From Caenorhabditis remanei (lineage: Eukaryota > Nematoda > Chromadorea > Rhabditida > Rhabditidae): a stretch of 64,000 bases of DNA. The stretch spans positions 62,001 through 126,000 of the forward strand of contig NW_026526027.1 of the NCBI RefSeq assembly GCF_010183535.1. Reading direction: 5' to 3'. The notes under the pieces are model-generated. The model had not been told where the DNA came from. It was given only the letters and a program-made list of their open reading frames with translations, and made no database searches. Shown in pieces: positions 12,686-24,927 of the stretch. The position numbers were made by a program, and so were the translations under genes. Numbering within the stretch: the first letter of the stretch is position 1; each line of letters begins with the position of its first letter.

Positions 12686-14692
12686 CTATTTGAGGAACTG
12701 ACAGCCACCGTTAATTATGAGTTGATATGGACGGTCTGCGTTGAATGAACAAACTCCTTTTGTTACAGAATCCAGCAACTGGTCGAATTCGGTGTGATAA
12801 TCAAACGCACGTTGTCGTTTGATCTGTTTGACGAAGTGAACCAGAAACTTCTCCTTTCCGAGTGTTTCATTGGGGTTTTCGAACTGTAAAAGTAACTGTG
12901 AGTTTTACTTTATAAACTTTTTGTTTTTAAGTCTGATTTTTTCTACAGGGTGGGTGATAAGTATTGAGACACGTATTTCTCTGATTTTCCCGCATAGGAA
13001 AAAGCTCAAGGTGTCCATTTCAGAGAATAACTATATTTTTCGAATCAGTACAACATTATGACCAGCTTTTGAAAAAAAAATACTACGTTTGATTCCGTGG
13101 TCACGTGCCAGACGCCCAGATGTGACAAGGGAAGAGTAACACTGCGCCGCGGGTAAGAAGGTTTCACAGTCAACCACAGAGATTCAATAATATAGCGGTC
13201 AACAATTATTCGGTTGTCCCATTATTGGTCTAAATAGCTTACGGTAGACTTTCTGAACATTTCTCAGCCCTCAACTTGAATTTTTTGAGGTTGAGGAGAG
13301 TGGGGGCCTCTTTGATATCCCAAGGTCTAGTTTTTGAAGCAAATCATGGAAAACCATGATTATCAACTCATAAGAAGGCGATAACCTGAGAACAAAATTA
13401 TCAAAACATGTATTAGACACTGTGAATTCAGTTCAGAACTGTTGAAATCTTCCTATATTCTGTCCTTCACTTTTGTGACGGTTTATCTAAAAACTCGCTA
13501 TTTTGTTCATTTTTCTCAATACTGCAAGTTGCACTTGAAGCCCTCGTGGGTCCGTGATCATCCGTTTATCTGTTTTTTATATTAATATAATTTTGAGTAT
13601 AACATCTCAGCTGTCACTAACCAGATTCCTAGTCTCGAAAAATTTGTGCTCCTGAAGATATGAGCCAATGAATGTGATAACTACCTACGGCGCAAAGTCT
13701 CTTTTTCCTTGTCACATCTGGACGTCTGGCACGCGACCACGGAATCAAAAGTAGTACTTTTTTTTATAGCTGGTCATAATGTTGTACTGATTCAAAAAAT
13801 GTAGTTATTTTCTGAAATGGACACCTAGATTTTTTTCTATGCAGTGAAATACATGTCTCAATACTTATCAGCCACCCTGTAGATTGAAACAAAAATATTT
13901 TAAACTATCCACTACCCTAATTAATGTTTGACCTACAATCAATCTTTTCTTTTGCATCATGCCTTCGCGTTTAGCATCACAGTATAGTTTCTTCCGGTGT
14001 CTCATTGCGAGAAGAATGTAGAGAATAGATGTTGCATCAAACATGAATTGGTATGGGTGACCACGGCAAGCGTCTGGATGCATATTTAGTTGTATTCCAT
14101 CTTTACCAAGATTCACACGACGATTGTTGAACTGCATAAAAGCATCGCTGAAATCTGTGAGCACTGCCCTGGTGAACTGAAAAAAAAACGTAACTGGAAT
14201 ACAATTTGAAATAACCTACTCCATCATCAAAACGAATTTTTGATGCTGTGATGAAAGTGTGGTACACTCCACGACGGAATAAGTGTGTCAATGCATGTAA
14301 CATCTCGTGACCCAATTTCAAGACGTTTTGACGGCAGATTATTTTGTTTTTAATCTGAGACTAAAGATCATGAGAAAAATGCTCTGTGACTGAAAAAAGA
14401 ATTGTCAACATATGAAAACTTCAAAATGTCGCATACCAAGACACAAAAACTGTCCATGTTTGAATGAGTCAGTGTAACTGATGACGTTTCTTGCACCATT
14501 TACATCTTTCAGAGTTTCAATTTCCTTGTTCAGTTTCTTGGCGTTGTTATCAGTTACTGATTGCATTTTCAAAGATACTAGCTGATTAGTAGGGATTCTG
14601 AAGGCAGTGTAGAATTGTCCAAATGAACCATTGCCGATGAGTTTTGTAATTCTGTATTGCCCGTTGAAAGTATCTCCAAGTGACAAACTCAT
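12686..14692 (-). pseudogene. casein kinase 1-like pseudokinase, interrupted by a stop codon
   Basis: Four exons are inferred: 14692-14437, 14389-14220, 14176-13916 and 12883-12686. Phases agree, for 294 codons plus the terminal stop, the usual length of the small CK1-like kinases expanded in Caenorhabditis. The glycine-rich loop is present (LIGNGSFGQFY), and so is a VAIK-like lysine (LVSLKMQ). The catalytic loop HRDxKxxN has been lost: the equivalent segment reads YHTFITASKIRF. The DFG motif reads DFS (LTDFSDAF). Reading exon 2 in the only frame that joins its neighbours meets TAG at about 14360-14362, between SHDL and SQIKNK; other acceptors also fail. The locus is therefore probably a pseudogene of an already inactive pseudokinase, unless one base is a sequencing error. 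Its last intron holds a mariner-type element. TTTTTTCAG lies upstream of the ATG. Confidence 0.7.
12946..13879. mobile_element. non-autonomous mariner-type element, 934 bp
   Basis: The ends are CAGGGTGG(G/C)TGATAAGTATTGAGACA and its inverse, flanked by TA on each side (12944-12945 and 13880-13881). The inverted repeats extend for roughly 190 bp and include the palindromic CACGTGCCAGACG / CGTCTGGCACGCG segment. TA flanks and CAGGGTGG ends are typical of mariner transposons. No transposase reading frame is visible, so the copy must rely on another source. It lies in the last intron of the kinase-like pseudogene. Confidence 0.85.
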
Positions 14693-16187
14693 CTCGATAA
14701 ATGAAAAATCTGAAAAAATGTAAAGAAGAAATAAGATTTGAAGAAATCAAAATGAGAGCATACGATAGAAAGGAAAAATAAATATGATGGGCTTAAAATA
14801 AATAAAAAACATTTATACATGGGTCCATCTAACATTAATATCAGTTGAAATTCTATATGGAAAAATGTATTATTGAGAACTTGTCCTGAATGACAAAAAT
14901 ATCACTTGGGCATCTATGTTCGTTTCATAAAACACTGGTTATTTGATGATTTTATAATAGTTATAATAATTTCATTTGTCAAATACGCTAGGAAGTGCTG
15001 ATCACGGTGAATAAATTTACTAGATAAGTCCCTCATAAATCGGTATTATGATTGGAAACAGCGGAGTTTTGTTGAAAAACGAGAACTCGAGATAGAGAAG
15101 GTTAGTGTATAATGAAAATATTTTCAGATATAATATACTATGTCTGAAAACAATTTACTCGATTTGGCAAAATGTCTTTTTTTTTCAAAGGAAAAACCAA
15201 TATCGCGTGTTGTTAATGGGATTTTCTAGGAATTGAAACTGAGTTGAATTTTTGTGTTATTAGAGTAGATCTGAATATTCAAAAAATAAGTACTATTTTC
15301 TGAAAGTAATAAAATATTAGAAACTCATTGAGAAATATAAGATTTGAAAACAATCAATAGCTGCTTTCATGTTTTGGTTCCATTATCACAGCTAACTTTT
15401 TTTTTAAATTTGTAATCACGGGTCTGTTGAAATTGTCAATACACAGATTTTTCGAAAGTTCATTTCAAAGAAGCATTTTTGTTTTAAATACGGATTATTA
15501 TTTTATTTCTCTATTTGTTGAATATCCTACGGAATAAATTTTGCTATAAAAACAAACAGATGTCTTTGACTCACAATGACAGACAGATATAAGTAGATCA
15601 TTCAAGTGATACCAGTTGCCTGGAAACTGTAATAAACTCACAAACCAGTGATTGATTCTGATATGAAATTTGAGCTTCTAATTTCAAATTCAGACAAATA
15701 GAAGAGCATTGCTTTTAGAAAGCTTTCAATAACTATCTGGTAGATAATTCACAAATCCGGAATAAAATTGTATTTCTTGTTCTACGGAACGATTTCTAGC
15801 TGTTTTTTTTGTGTTTCATTTTCTGTTTTTGCGCCCACGTTACCAACTTGCTTTTTTTTGCTTGATTCAGATAGAGACAAAGCCGTGTTTACAACGAAGA
15901 GACATCTAGTAAAAATGTTACTTATTCATTGTAATTTTCAATTTTTCGACAAAAGGTTCATTTAAAAGTGTAAAATCAACACATTCAGAGCCTAAATGTA
16001 AGTGTGTTACCCAACTGATAATAACAAACAATTGAGAAGTACTAACCGCATTATAAAAACGACTGTGACAAAATTGCATAGTCCAGACAAGAATGATCAT
16101 ATATTGTTGATTGAACAGTTTGGTTGAACAACAAAAACTAATTTGAATATGAAACGAATTCGAGATAATAACACTAAGTAAGGTCAA
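14693..16187. other. intergenic, no gene seen
   Basis: AT-rich DNA upstream of the kinase-like locus. I see no splice-supported exons, repeats of note or RNA genes here. Confidence 0.55.
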
Positions 16188-16419
16188 TACGCAATTTCTT
16201 TCGTCAGACCCTTGAAGAAAGATATTCAGTTGCATGTACATTAATGAGATTTGGTTTTGTCTTATTATTAAACAATTTATTCGGGTTTTTCAAGTCGGCA
16301 ATACTACTGCTCAGCAGTTTTATCAACATTGCGGTTTTATTGAAACTGATAGAGACGATACCTACTACGACAATCCACCAAGAGCGGAATTCGTTTATAC
16401 GAAGAAATTTAGTGAATAA
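16188..16419 (+). pseudogene. NAA50-like acetyltransferase fragment (last two exons)
   Basis: This is the 3' end of a gene related to the acetyltransferase at 35187-35679. Bases 16188-16240 translate as YAISFVRP..KDIQLHV, matching YAISFGET..KHIHLHV there. Bases 16294-16419 encode an intact last exon (TTAQQFYQHCGF, then DDTYYDNPPR and a stop). The intron between them is still present but both splice sites are changed: the donor AAGTAAGT has become TTAATGAG, and the acceptor TTTCAG has become TTTCAA. Nothing resembling the upstream exons was found, so it is a truncated, non-functional duplicate. It is on the opposite strand and about 19 kb from its relatives. Because it kept the intron, it arose by DNA duplication, not by reverse transcription. 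Confidence 0.8.
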
Positions 16420-16960
16420 GCCAGCGATGAAGAGGTCAACTCGTGGAAAATATACTGAATGTGAGTGTCATTTTTTAGTACTCCAAATCTTGTACATAAT
16501 TCTATCTGAACTGTTTCTGTTGTTCTGACATGACCCTTAACTTTTGTGAATGCATCAGTTTTCTGTTTTTTTTCTAGATTTTTAGTGTTCACACAGTTTT
16601 AAATGTACTATTACAATTAATGTGTTCTAGTTCACCGGTTTTTCGTCATCTTTTTTTCCTGTGATTTTATCATGTCATAAATTTTCATCTTATGTGCATA
16701 TAAACGTTCGAATACGATACGATTTCTGTGTTGCAAAGATGTTGGAGTTTTAAATATCTGGAACGTATTGTGAAGACTCTCAAAACGGAGATAATTTCAA
16801 GCCGTGATTATAACTGGAAATTTTACAAAATATCAAAACCACATTCAAATTAAGAAAACTATAGGTGATCAAACTTTCAAAGTTTTTCCAAGTAGTTAAA
16901 ACAGTATTTCAAATACCATGCAATGAGTCACTAGAAAGTCGGTGAAAAGAATAGAAATCA

Positions 16961-18551
16961 CATGGAATGACTCCCGACTGGCTCCACAAAATTTGTGATT
17001 TTTTTGGCTCATTTGATAGATTCTGCGAGAAAAATGACCAACCTGAAAGTTTTCCGGTGACTGGACCTAATTTTCGAGATTTTCAGATTTTTAGAAAATC
17101 AATTTTTTTCAATTTTTTTTCAAAATTTTTTTTCATCATTTTTTTTCTCAATGTTCTCCCATCTGGCAAAAAAAGCAAAAACAAGTAAAAAGTAGAGAAT
17201 TTCATAGGCTTTTCGATAGGCTATGAAACATTTTTTGGTCATGTTCCTACTTTGACCAGACCCCCGAAAACTGAGAGTCAAAAAAAATTATTTTTTCTGT
17301 GAAGTCGTTGGGTTGTTTTAAAATGCTTCAAAAAATAGAAGAACTCATGCAAACAAATTTTTCAAAAAAAAATTTAGGGGTAATCGCGAAAAAAAAAGAA
17401 ATAAATTTTGTTGAAAATTTCGATTTTTCAAGATTTTGATGGGTATAGGAAATATGACATTTCTTCTGTTTATGCTTTGAAAACATTAGTATGTTTGAAG
17501 AAATCAATAACCACGAACTTTTAAAACCTGTATCAAGAAGTTTGAATGTTTCCTGATCAGTTTCCAATTCGTAGAATAGGCTCATAAAATGCATTCTTTT
17601 GAGGTGGTGAGAATTTCAAAAGCTTGCAACGTGCTTTAAACTTCAGATAAACGACTGTTGCTTTGAAAACATATTTAAAATAGAAGAATTAACAAATTCG
17701 GTCACTTTAAACGAAAATTTAAAATTTTCATTTTTCATGAAAATTTCATGTGGTCCCCCCTTTTGAAATTTTCAAAAAAATGAAAATTTTAAACTTTTGT
17801 TTAAAGTGTCCGAATTTGTTGAATCTTCTATTTTAAGCATGTTTTCAAAGCGAAAGTCGTTTATCTGAAGTTTAAAGCACGTTGCAAGCTTTTGAAATTC
17901 TCACCACCTCAAAAGAATGCATTTTATGAGCCTCTGCTACGAATTGGAAACTAATCAGGAAACATTCAAACTTCTTGATACAGGTTTTAAAAGTTTGTGT
18001 TTATTGATTTCTTTGAATATACCAACGTTTTCAAAGCATAAACAGAAGAAATGTCATATTTCCTATACCCATCAAAATCTTGAAAAATCGAAATTTTCAA
18101 AAAAATTTATTTCTTTTTTTTTCGCGGTTACCCCTAAATTTTTTTTTGAAAAATTTGTTTGCATGAGTTTTTCTATTTTTTAAAGCAGTTTAAAACAGCC
18201 CAACGACTTCACAGAAAAAATAATTTTTTTTGACTCTCAGTTTTCGGGGGTCTGGTAAAAGTAGGTACATGATCAAAAAAATTTTCATAGCCTATCGAAA
18301 AGCCTATGAAATTCTCTACTTTTTAATTGTTTTTGCTTTTTTTGTCAGATGGGAGAACATCGAGAAAAAAATGATGAAAAAAAAATTTTGAAAAAAAATT
18401 GAAAAAAATTGATTTTCTAAAAGTCTGAAAATCTCGAAAATTAGGTCCAGTCACCGGAAAAGCCTTTAGATTGGTCATTTTTCTTGCAGAATCTATCAAA
18501 TGAGCCAAAAAAATGACAAATTTTGTGGAGCCAGTCGGGAGTCATTCCATG
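16961..18551. mobile_element. 1.6-kb fold-back element with CATGGAATG ends
   Basis: A nearly perfect palindrome with arms of about 775 bp and a short centre near 17745-17765. It starts CATGGAATGACTCCCGACTG and ends with the inverse. A TCA flanks both sides (16958-16960 and 18552-18554), consistent with a 3-bp target duplication. The same nine terminal bases and a T-N-A flank occur at 51899-51958 and 60037-61463. Mirror open frames of 88 codons in the arms (17328-17594 and 17917-18183) reflect the palindrome and are unlikely to be genes. The 3-bp T-N-A duplication recalls PIF/Harbinger-type insertion, but no transposase is present to confirm this. Confidence 0.85.
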
Positions 18552-18554
18552 TCA

Positions 18555-19461
18555 GTTTAAAAAAGCGCGTATGGTACTATTTTTCTTGAGATTTTGTTTT
18601 CTGGGATTCCTTTCGATTGGGATGTGTTACAGTTTGCTCTTTTCCTCCTGCTTCAAAATTATCGTTACCTCTTGAATCTTCTCTCCGTTTCTTGGAAAAT
18701 CTTTCAACGCTTCCATCTAACTGATTCCTTCTGTTTGGACCGTCTCTTTCAACTCAATTTTCTCTCTACGCGCCATCGTAGATTCAAAGGCCAGCTGCTC
18801 TTTCAATATAAATTTTTCAGCGGTACATATTATTTTCCAAATTTAGATTTGCACGTCCGGTTTTCATCTTCCACCCGCCGTTCTATGAATATTGTTTGTA
18901 ATAAAGCCAATTGCTCTGATTTCTTCTCTCATACTGTCCCCAATATGGAACGTCATCACCGCCCCGACCTCTTGTTTTCTCTGTCTCCCTCCGAATTCTG
19001 TGCTCTAATTATATGTTGTATAACCCGCTATTAGAGTTTACCGTTTGTTCTCAAACCACCCTTCCACGTATTACTTTCTTATATTCATACAAAATGTCTT
19101 TTAAATTGGTAAACCTATATTACTGTGCTATTCCCTTGTTACCAGTCATTATTTTATATTGTTGCCCCGCATTTCTCACTATGAACCCACCCTTTGAATG
19201 ATCTCGTGAGGGGACGATGAAAAATTTACCCGGATAATCGTGAAATAATTTGAATGCGAAAATACAAAAGACGGGTTTATTCAAAAAACTACAATAGCAA
19301 AAAAGATACGCATGAATTGAATATATCACAGTGACTGCGGAAAACTTCATAATTATAAAACGTTGAGGCGTGATGGCGACCACCAGAGAGAAGATAAAGA
19401 CCCGTATGGTGTATCGAAGATTACGTTCAAAAGACAGTAGATGGAGAACTATAGGAACCTT
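18555..19461. other. intergenic, unassigned open frame
   Basis: The + strand is open for 146 codons (18594-19034), pyrimidine-rich and without a recognisable domain or exon context. I do not call it a gene. The right part is the 3' flank of the minus-strand gene ending at 19462. Confidence 0.45.
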
Positions 19462-22400
19462 TTATCTCTTATCGTTTTGTCCTCTGCGCTTTCCATCTGA
19501 AACATAACAAAATGAAGTGTGATTTCAGACAGTGGTCAGGTGATCGAACAGTCGTGATTCTTTGAACATGCCCTCCCTGTATGCGACTTACTATTTTCTG
19601 GACAATCTTTTCCAATCTTTTCCTCTTGTTGCTGGGCATGGACATCCAAAACCTTGCCTTGTTCTTTTTTCAATTCAAATTGTTCAAACATGTAGCCAAG
19701 AGCTTCTTGCTAGAAAAAAATTGCTAGAACATTCATACCGTATCTTTATATACCTGCACATCTCTAATGAACTTTCGATCAACTCTCGGAATTGTAGCCA
19801 TGAGAGCAGTTATGGTTGCCTCAGCAATGCCAGCGACAAAATCGTGCAACATGACATCATTTTGTACTATACTGTGAAGCCATCCGAGAGTGAGCAATGC
19901 TCTGAGCATCCATACTGGCAGAGCCGGCAAGTTCATATTCACAAATACGTAAAGCGGCAAGTTGAAAGCTGCAGCAATTTCTTTGTACTCGTCATAACCA
20001 ACCAGATCATTTGGAGACTGGCTATGGTACAGTATGTCGACCTTTGTTTTTTTGCCATTGTGGAAATTGGAGGAGTCTCGATTCATAAGAACAATGAGGT
20101 TGACAACAGTGTGAAACGCCATGTAATCACCCTAAATATTTCAACAAATGTTTACTGACATCTAATTTAACTGCTTACACTTTTACATAGAGTACAAGCA
20201 CCGATGACCCCAATGGTATGGGATCTCACACTTAGTGAAACTCCTTCCCAATTCACGCCGCAAACTAAGTGTTGAAACATGTACAGTATCGCTTGCTTTT
20301 TGCTGATGATTTGAGTACTAATGGTATTAAGGACTTTGAACGGAGTACCCGTCATTTCAAGTGATCTCCATCCGATGACGTGAACGGGATCGTCCACAAG
20401 CTGAAAAAATGAGTAATTTAGTAATTGGAGTTCTATATTTTAAGAGACAATGTCTCGCTCAAGCCACCAGGCCATGTTACACATAAACCAAAGTGATCCG
20501 TTTTGGCTGATTTTTTGATATGTTACTACCCTAGGAATTCTAAGGATTTTATACTATACCAGATTAGGCTCCGTACCCTCTGACCTACCGAAACGCTCGA
20601 TTGAAGTTGAAAAATGAAATTTTTTTTTTCGAAAGATAGTATCAAAATCTCTTCAGAAATGAGTTGCCAGCCTTATTTTGTGCATTTTACAAGATAACAT
20701 CTTTTTTCTAACTCTCCTGCATCATATAGAAAAAATCACATTTTTGAAAAAATTGTCAATATTTTCATGTTTTTTGGATTTTTCTGGTGGTCGAAGTACT
20801 GTGGTCCGAAGTGAATTTATGATTTTAAGATACATATTAGTGATGGCTATCTGAAAATCTAAAGATTTTCCCCAGATTCCACTGTCTAGGTGAGTTATGA
20901 TCAAAAAAGTGACGAAATTTTATGCATTTTAACGTACCCCCCTCCATGGTAAAAAACGGCCGGGTGACGAAAATCAAAAATATTTTTGATTTGAGTTATT
21001 TGAAGCTAAAATAATATTCACACAAATTTTCAGACAATTTTAGCCATGTTTCAGTAAGTTTCAGACACCTCCTCCATTTTTTCGAGTCAAAAAGTTTGAG
21101 CTCCCGTAACTTTCCAGATTATGACTCAAAGTTTATGAAACTTTGGGAAAAAAGTGAAATATACTTTAAAAACACAAACAATTAAATAAATGTCAAGTTT
21201 TGTCATTTTGTTCAACTTTCGTTTCTTTTTTTATCTGATAGCTTCATGGGTCTACGATAGGAAGATATTCTGGCGAATAAAACGCCAGCATTCTTTTTTA
21301 TAATCAACTTTTAGCTATTCATTTGTATTTTTAAAGTATATTTCACTTTTTTCCCAAAGTTTCATAAACTTTGAGTCATAATCTGGAAAGTTACGAGAGC
21401 TCAAACTTTTTGATTCGAAAAAATGGAGGAGGTGTCTGTGACTCACTGAAACATGGTCAGAATTGTCTGAAAAGTTGTGTGAGCATTATTCCAACTTTGA
21501 ATAACTCGAATCAGAGATATTTTTAATTTTTGTCACCTAGTCATTTTTTATCATGGAGGGGGGTACGTTAAAATGCATAAAATTTCGTCACTTTTTTGAT
21601 CATAACTCACCTAGACAGTGGAATCTGGGGAAAATCTTTATATTTTCAGATAGCCATCACTAATATGTATCTTAAAATCATAAATTCACTTCGGACCACA
21701 GTACTTCGACCACCAGAAAAATCCAAAAAACATGAAAATATTGACAATTTTTTCAAAAATGTGATTTTTTCTATATGATGCAGGAGAGTTAGAAAAAAGA
21801 TGTTATTTTGTAAAATGCACAAAATAAGGCTGGCAACTCATTTCTGAAGAGATTTTGATACTATCTTTCGAAAAAAAAATTTTCATTTTTCAACTTCAAT
21901 CGAGCGTTTCGGTAGGCAAAAAGGGGCGGAGCCTAATCTGGTATGGTATAAAAATCTTAGCATTCTTAGGGTAGTAACATGTCAAAAAATCAGCTGAAAC
22001 GGATCACTTTGGTTTATGTGTAGCATGGCCTGTAGGCCTATGCTCGAGGCAGTCAGAGATTGTCTCTTAAACGCTTACTGTCAATAACGACTTGTCAACA
22101 TCGTATTCTTTGAGCAACTTTTCTAAATCGTTGAGCGTGATAGTGGAAAAAAATTGGAGGAGTGGATTGAACCTTTTGAAAATTTTATCTTGCTCATCTG
22201 AAATTTTTGTTTTCTTCACACTCGGGCTTTGTTTTGGAAACTCTAACATCAACTCAATATACTAACCTGCACCGTTTTCAAAAGGCATTCCCTGTTGTTC
22301 TCTCAAAAGCGGGATCATGATCGCCACCTCATCAGCAAAAACTTGAGAATCCCCTGGTTGCTCGTCGCCCATCACATTAGCAGAGATTACACGAAGGTAA

Positions 22401-22841
22401 AATTTCTTCTGGACACCACCGCCATACTGAAAATGAACTTTATCAAAATGTGATCAATTTCAAACAACAATTACCATTTTCAGCATCTTTGCAAACGTCT
22501 CAAAAGTCCCGAAGAAGTCTCCACACGCTTCCCACGTGAATCCCGGTAAACCCGATTCCACTCTTTTGACTGCACGCAATTCACTGTAATCGATCAAAAA
22601 ATAATTCATTTTCTGAGTTTTTCGAATGTTTTCTGGGAGCGCATAGTGACTGGGAAGCAGCTTAAGGGATTTTCCATCCGAGATCACCCAGTTCGTCTGT
22701 AATTACATAATTAAATCAAAAGTTTAATCAATATTAACTCACCAACGAGTTTGGATACTTCGGATCTTTTCCGAGTGTTTTATCAGACATTGAATAGATC
22801 TTCCATTTGGTATCGTCGTTTTTATGCGTCGGTTCCGACAT
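19462..22841 (-). CDS. unrecognised nematode protein, intact member of a divergent gene pair
   Basis: Eight exons are inferred: 22841-22743, 22696-22475, 22426-22267, 22197-22079, 20400-20179, 20131-19754, 19709-19592 and 19496-19462. They total 450 residues with all phases consistent. I do not recognise the family. Visible features are a short N-terminus (MSEPTHKNDDTKWKIYSM), the conserved block VAIMIPLLREQQG in exon 3, LEKLLKEYDVDKSLLT before intron 4, and a C-terminal basic tail (NGKRRGQNDKR). No signal peptide, membrane segment or catalytic motif stands out, so it is probably intracellular. The exon layout matches the plus-strand copy at 26591-28350 exon for exon. Intron 4 is 1.7 kb because it contains a fold-back element. 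A TGTCAGGTGGCA leader precedes the ATG and is conserved in the paralogue as TTTCAGGTGGCC, probably a trans-splice acceptor. Confidence 0.75.
20444..22066. mobile_element. 1.6-kb fold-back element with GAGACAAT ends and TTAA flanks
   Basis: A long inverted repeat starting GAGACAATGTCTCGC and ending in the inverse of GAGACAATCTCTGAC. It is flanked by TTAA on both sides (20440-20443 and 22067-22070). TTAA target duplications are typical of piggyBac-type transposons. Since TTAA is itself palindromic, the true end could be shifted by up to four bases. Arms are about 780 bp, very AT-rich, and hold mirror open frames of 60 codons that are not genes. It sits entirely inside intron 4 of the minus-strand gene, starting only about a dozen bases from the intron's donor-side exon. 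Confidence 0.85.
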
Positions 22842-24225
22842 TGCCACCTGACAAAACAACATTAAAGTGAGCGATTCAAACAAAAAGCAGCGAAATAAAA
22901 ATAAGGTTATTCCGAAAACAAAAAAAATCGATAAAAATCGTCTGCAAAAACAGACAAAGAAGGAAAATTTAAAATGAAGAAAGAAAAGGTCGGATAACAA
23001 GGGCGAATGGAAAGAAAACACGGATGTCTCGTCTTTGAATGAGTTTCTTCAGTACGCCAAAAAGGTGGTGGTCCAGTGGAGCGCACTTGCCCACCTTTCT
23101 TGCGACGCGAGAGAAGAGGTCGTTCACCCTATGGTGCTCTGGGAAGATTGTCATTCTAGAAAGCAGAGTAGGTACGGTGTGGATCAATTGTTTCAAATGT
23201 GTAAAATGATTTTCGTTCTTTTTTTTCTAACATTCATAAAGGTTTTCGTTTCTTTCATTTCCTGGCATTCACTCTGTTATTCATTTTGCACAAAATATCC
23301 AAGAGCAAAAAAGAATGCCCACTTTTTCGAAGTTCGTATTTTTGAGTTAGCAAATCAATCTCATTAAAACGACAAGTGTAAACATGCGAGTGAATGAAAA
23401 AGAAGATTTGTGAAAGATATTGAAATAAATATAGCGAGTTATTATACAGAAAACTAAACATCTCGCAAAATAGGGTTGTAAAAACGACTGGCTGTGGTTT
23501 TCATACATTTATTAAAAGAAGATAAAATTGGCGCTCTCTAGTACGCTTTTTACCGAGAATAGATGGGGTGCTTCTAGAAATGCGAAAAGTGAGATATACG
23601 AAAATAGGTGATGTTTCAGCAAGACGGTGAGCAGTAAGATAAGATATTGCACAAAAATGAAAGGGCATACACTATACAATCGAGTACATTTTCGGCTTTC
23701 TTGAAAAACGGAACAAAAAAATAGTTAACAAAATACATATAAATTATCTTGATGTTGTAGCCTTTTATTCAACGAATTTTCCGTAGTTGACTATTTTTTA
23801 CCGGCCCTATTTTGTCATAATGATTCTCCTTTTATACATTTTTCCCTTACCCACAGTTCCCTCGCAAGGGGCTTGATCAGGTATCCAGTTTAAACTATTG
23901 ATTTTTTTCGTGTCAATAAATCAAATAAATAAATTATGATGTCCGGTTGTTTTCATCTGTTTTGTTGGCATCATTGAACTGGAGGTCTCTCTGTGTACAG
24001 AAGGGCTCCCGGCGGGAAGAAGGAAAAGTCGCGTTGCGGCTTCTTGAAATCTCTGACCTTATAGCAACAGAAAATTATCCGAAGAATAGTCATGAAGCGA
24101 TTTCATTGCTGCGTTGTTGATTTTCTGAATGACGAGAAACTTTTTTTTTTCACAGGTTAAATTCGCTTCAACCATAGGTGCACCAGGTTTCTGATCTGTA
24201 ACTGATCTGTTACGGCTATTTTTTC
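22842..24225. other. 5' flank of the minus-strand paralogue
   Basis: Bases 23020-23170 are richer in G+C and may be promoter or leader DNA for the minus-strand gene. No exon structure, repeat or RNA gene is evident up to the fold-back array at 24226. Confidence 0.5.
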
Positions 24226-24872
24226 TCCGGGGTTCGACACCGGGCCTGGCAAAACTTTTTTGCATTCCGTTTTTGGTCTTTTGGTACGAATCTGACAACC
24301 AGGGTTCGATCCCCACTGGTGGCAAAACTTTTTTGTTTTTTGTTTTTAGCTTTTTGTTACCAATCTGAAGACCAAGGTTCGATCCCCACTGCAGATAAAA
24401 CATTTTTGCTTTTTATTTTTTGTTTTTTGGTATTACTTTACGGTCAAGGGATTGACTCCGGATGTTGGCAAAATTTTTTTTAGTGGTTTTTTTTATCTTA
24501 ACAAAAAACCGGCATCTAAAAGCGCCTGATTTAAAAAAAACATGAGTTAATGGTTTCATCGTGATATGTTTCTTATTTTTGAGATGTCCGTTTTTTTGTT
24601 AAGATAAAAAAATCAATAAAAAAGATTTTGCCAACATCCGGAGTCGAACCCTTGACCGTAGACTAATACCAAAAAACAAAAAATAAAAAGCAAAAATGTT
24701 TTATCTGCAGTGGGGATCGAACCTTGGTCTTCAGATTGGTAACAAAAAGCTAAAAACAAAAAACAAAAAAGTTTTGCCACCAGTGGGGATCGAACCCTGG
24801 TTGTCAGATTCGTACCAAAAGACCAAAAACGGAATGCAAAAAAGTTTTGCCAGGCCCGGTGTCGAACCCCGG
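24226..24872. repeat. fold-back array with eight RNA polymerase III B-box-like motifs
   Basis: Each arm carries four copies of a tRNA T-arm-like motif (consensus GGTTCGANNCC) spaced about 70-75 bp apart. Left arm: 24231 (GGTTCGACAC), 24303 (GGTTCGATCC), 24376 (GGTTCGATCC) and a decayed copy at 24448 (GGGATTGACTCC). Right arm, inverted: 24640, 24712, 24785 and 24861. Each motif has short complementary flanks, such as CCAGGGTTCGATCCCCACTGG. T-rich spacers of the form GCAAAACTTTTTTG separate them. No A box was found at the right distance, so these are not intact tRNA genes. The array lies between two divergently oriented paralogous genes. Confidence 0.8.
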
Positions 24873-24927
24873 ACCCTCGGAACCATAATATTACCTCTTT
24901 TCTAGAGTAAAATTTATACGCGTTTTA

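Noticed and set aside
17328..18183. Mirror 88-codon frames that look like a duplicated protein
   Set aside because: They are the two arms of one palindromic element and have low-complexity F/K-rich composition.
18594..19034. 146-codon + strand frame
   Set aside because: No domain, pyrimidine-biased composition, no splice sites or neighbours supporting a gene.
20722..21778. Mirror 60-codon frames in the intron 4 fold-back
   Set aside because: Same palindrome effect; no start context or domain.
24226..24872. Intact tRNA genes
   Set aside because: The T-arm-like motifs have no A box, anticodon arm or acceptor stem at tRNA spacing.
24059..24905. Frames reading VGIEPWLSDS and PGVEPR on both arms
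   Set aside because: They are translations of the B-box motifs in the fold-back array and resemble the spurious peptides often read from tRNA T-arms.
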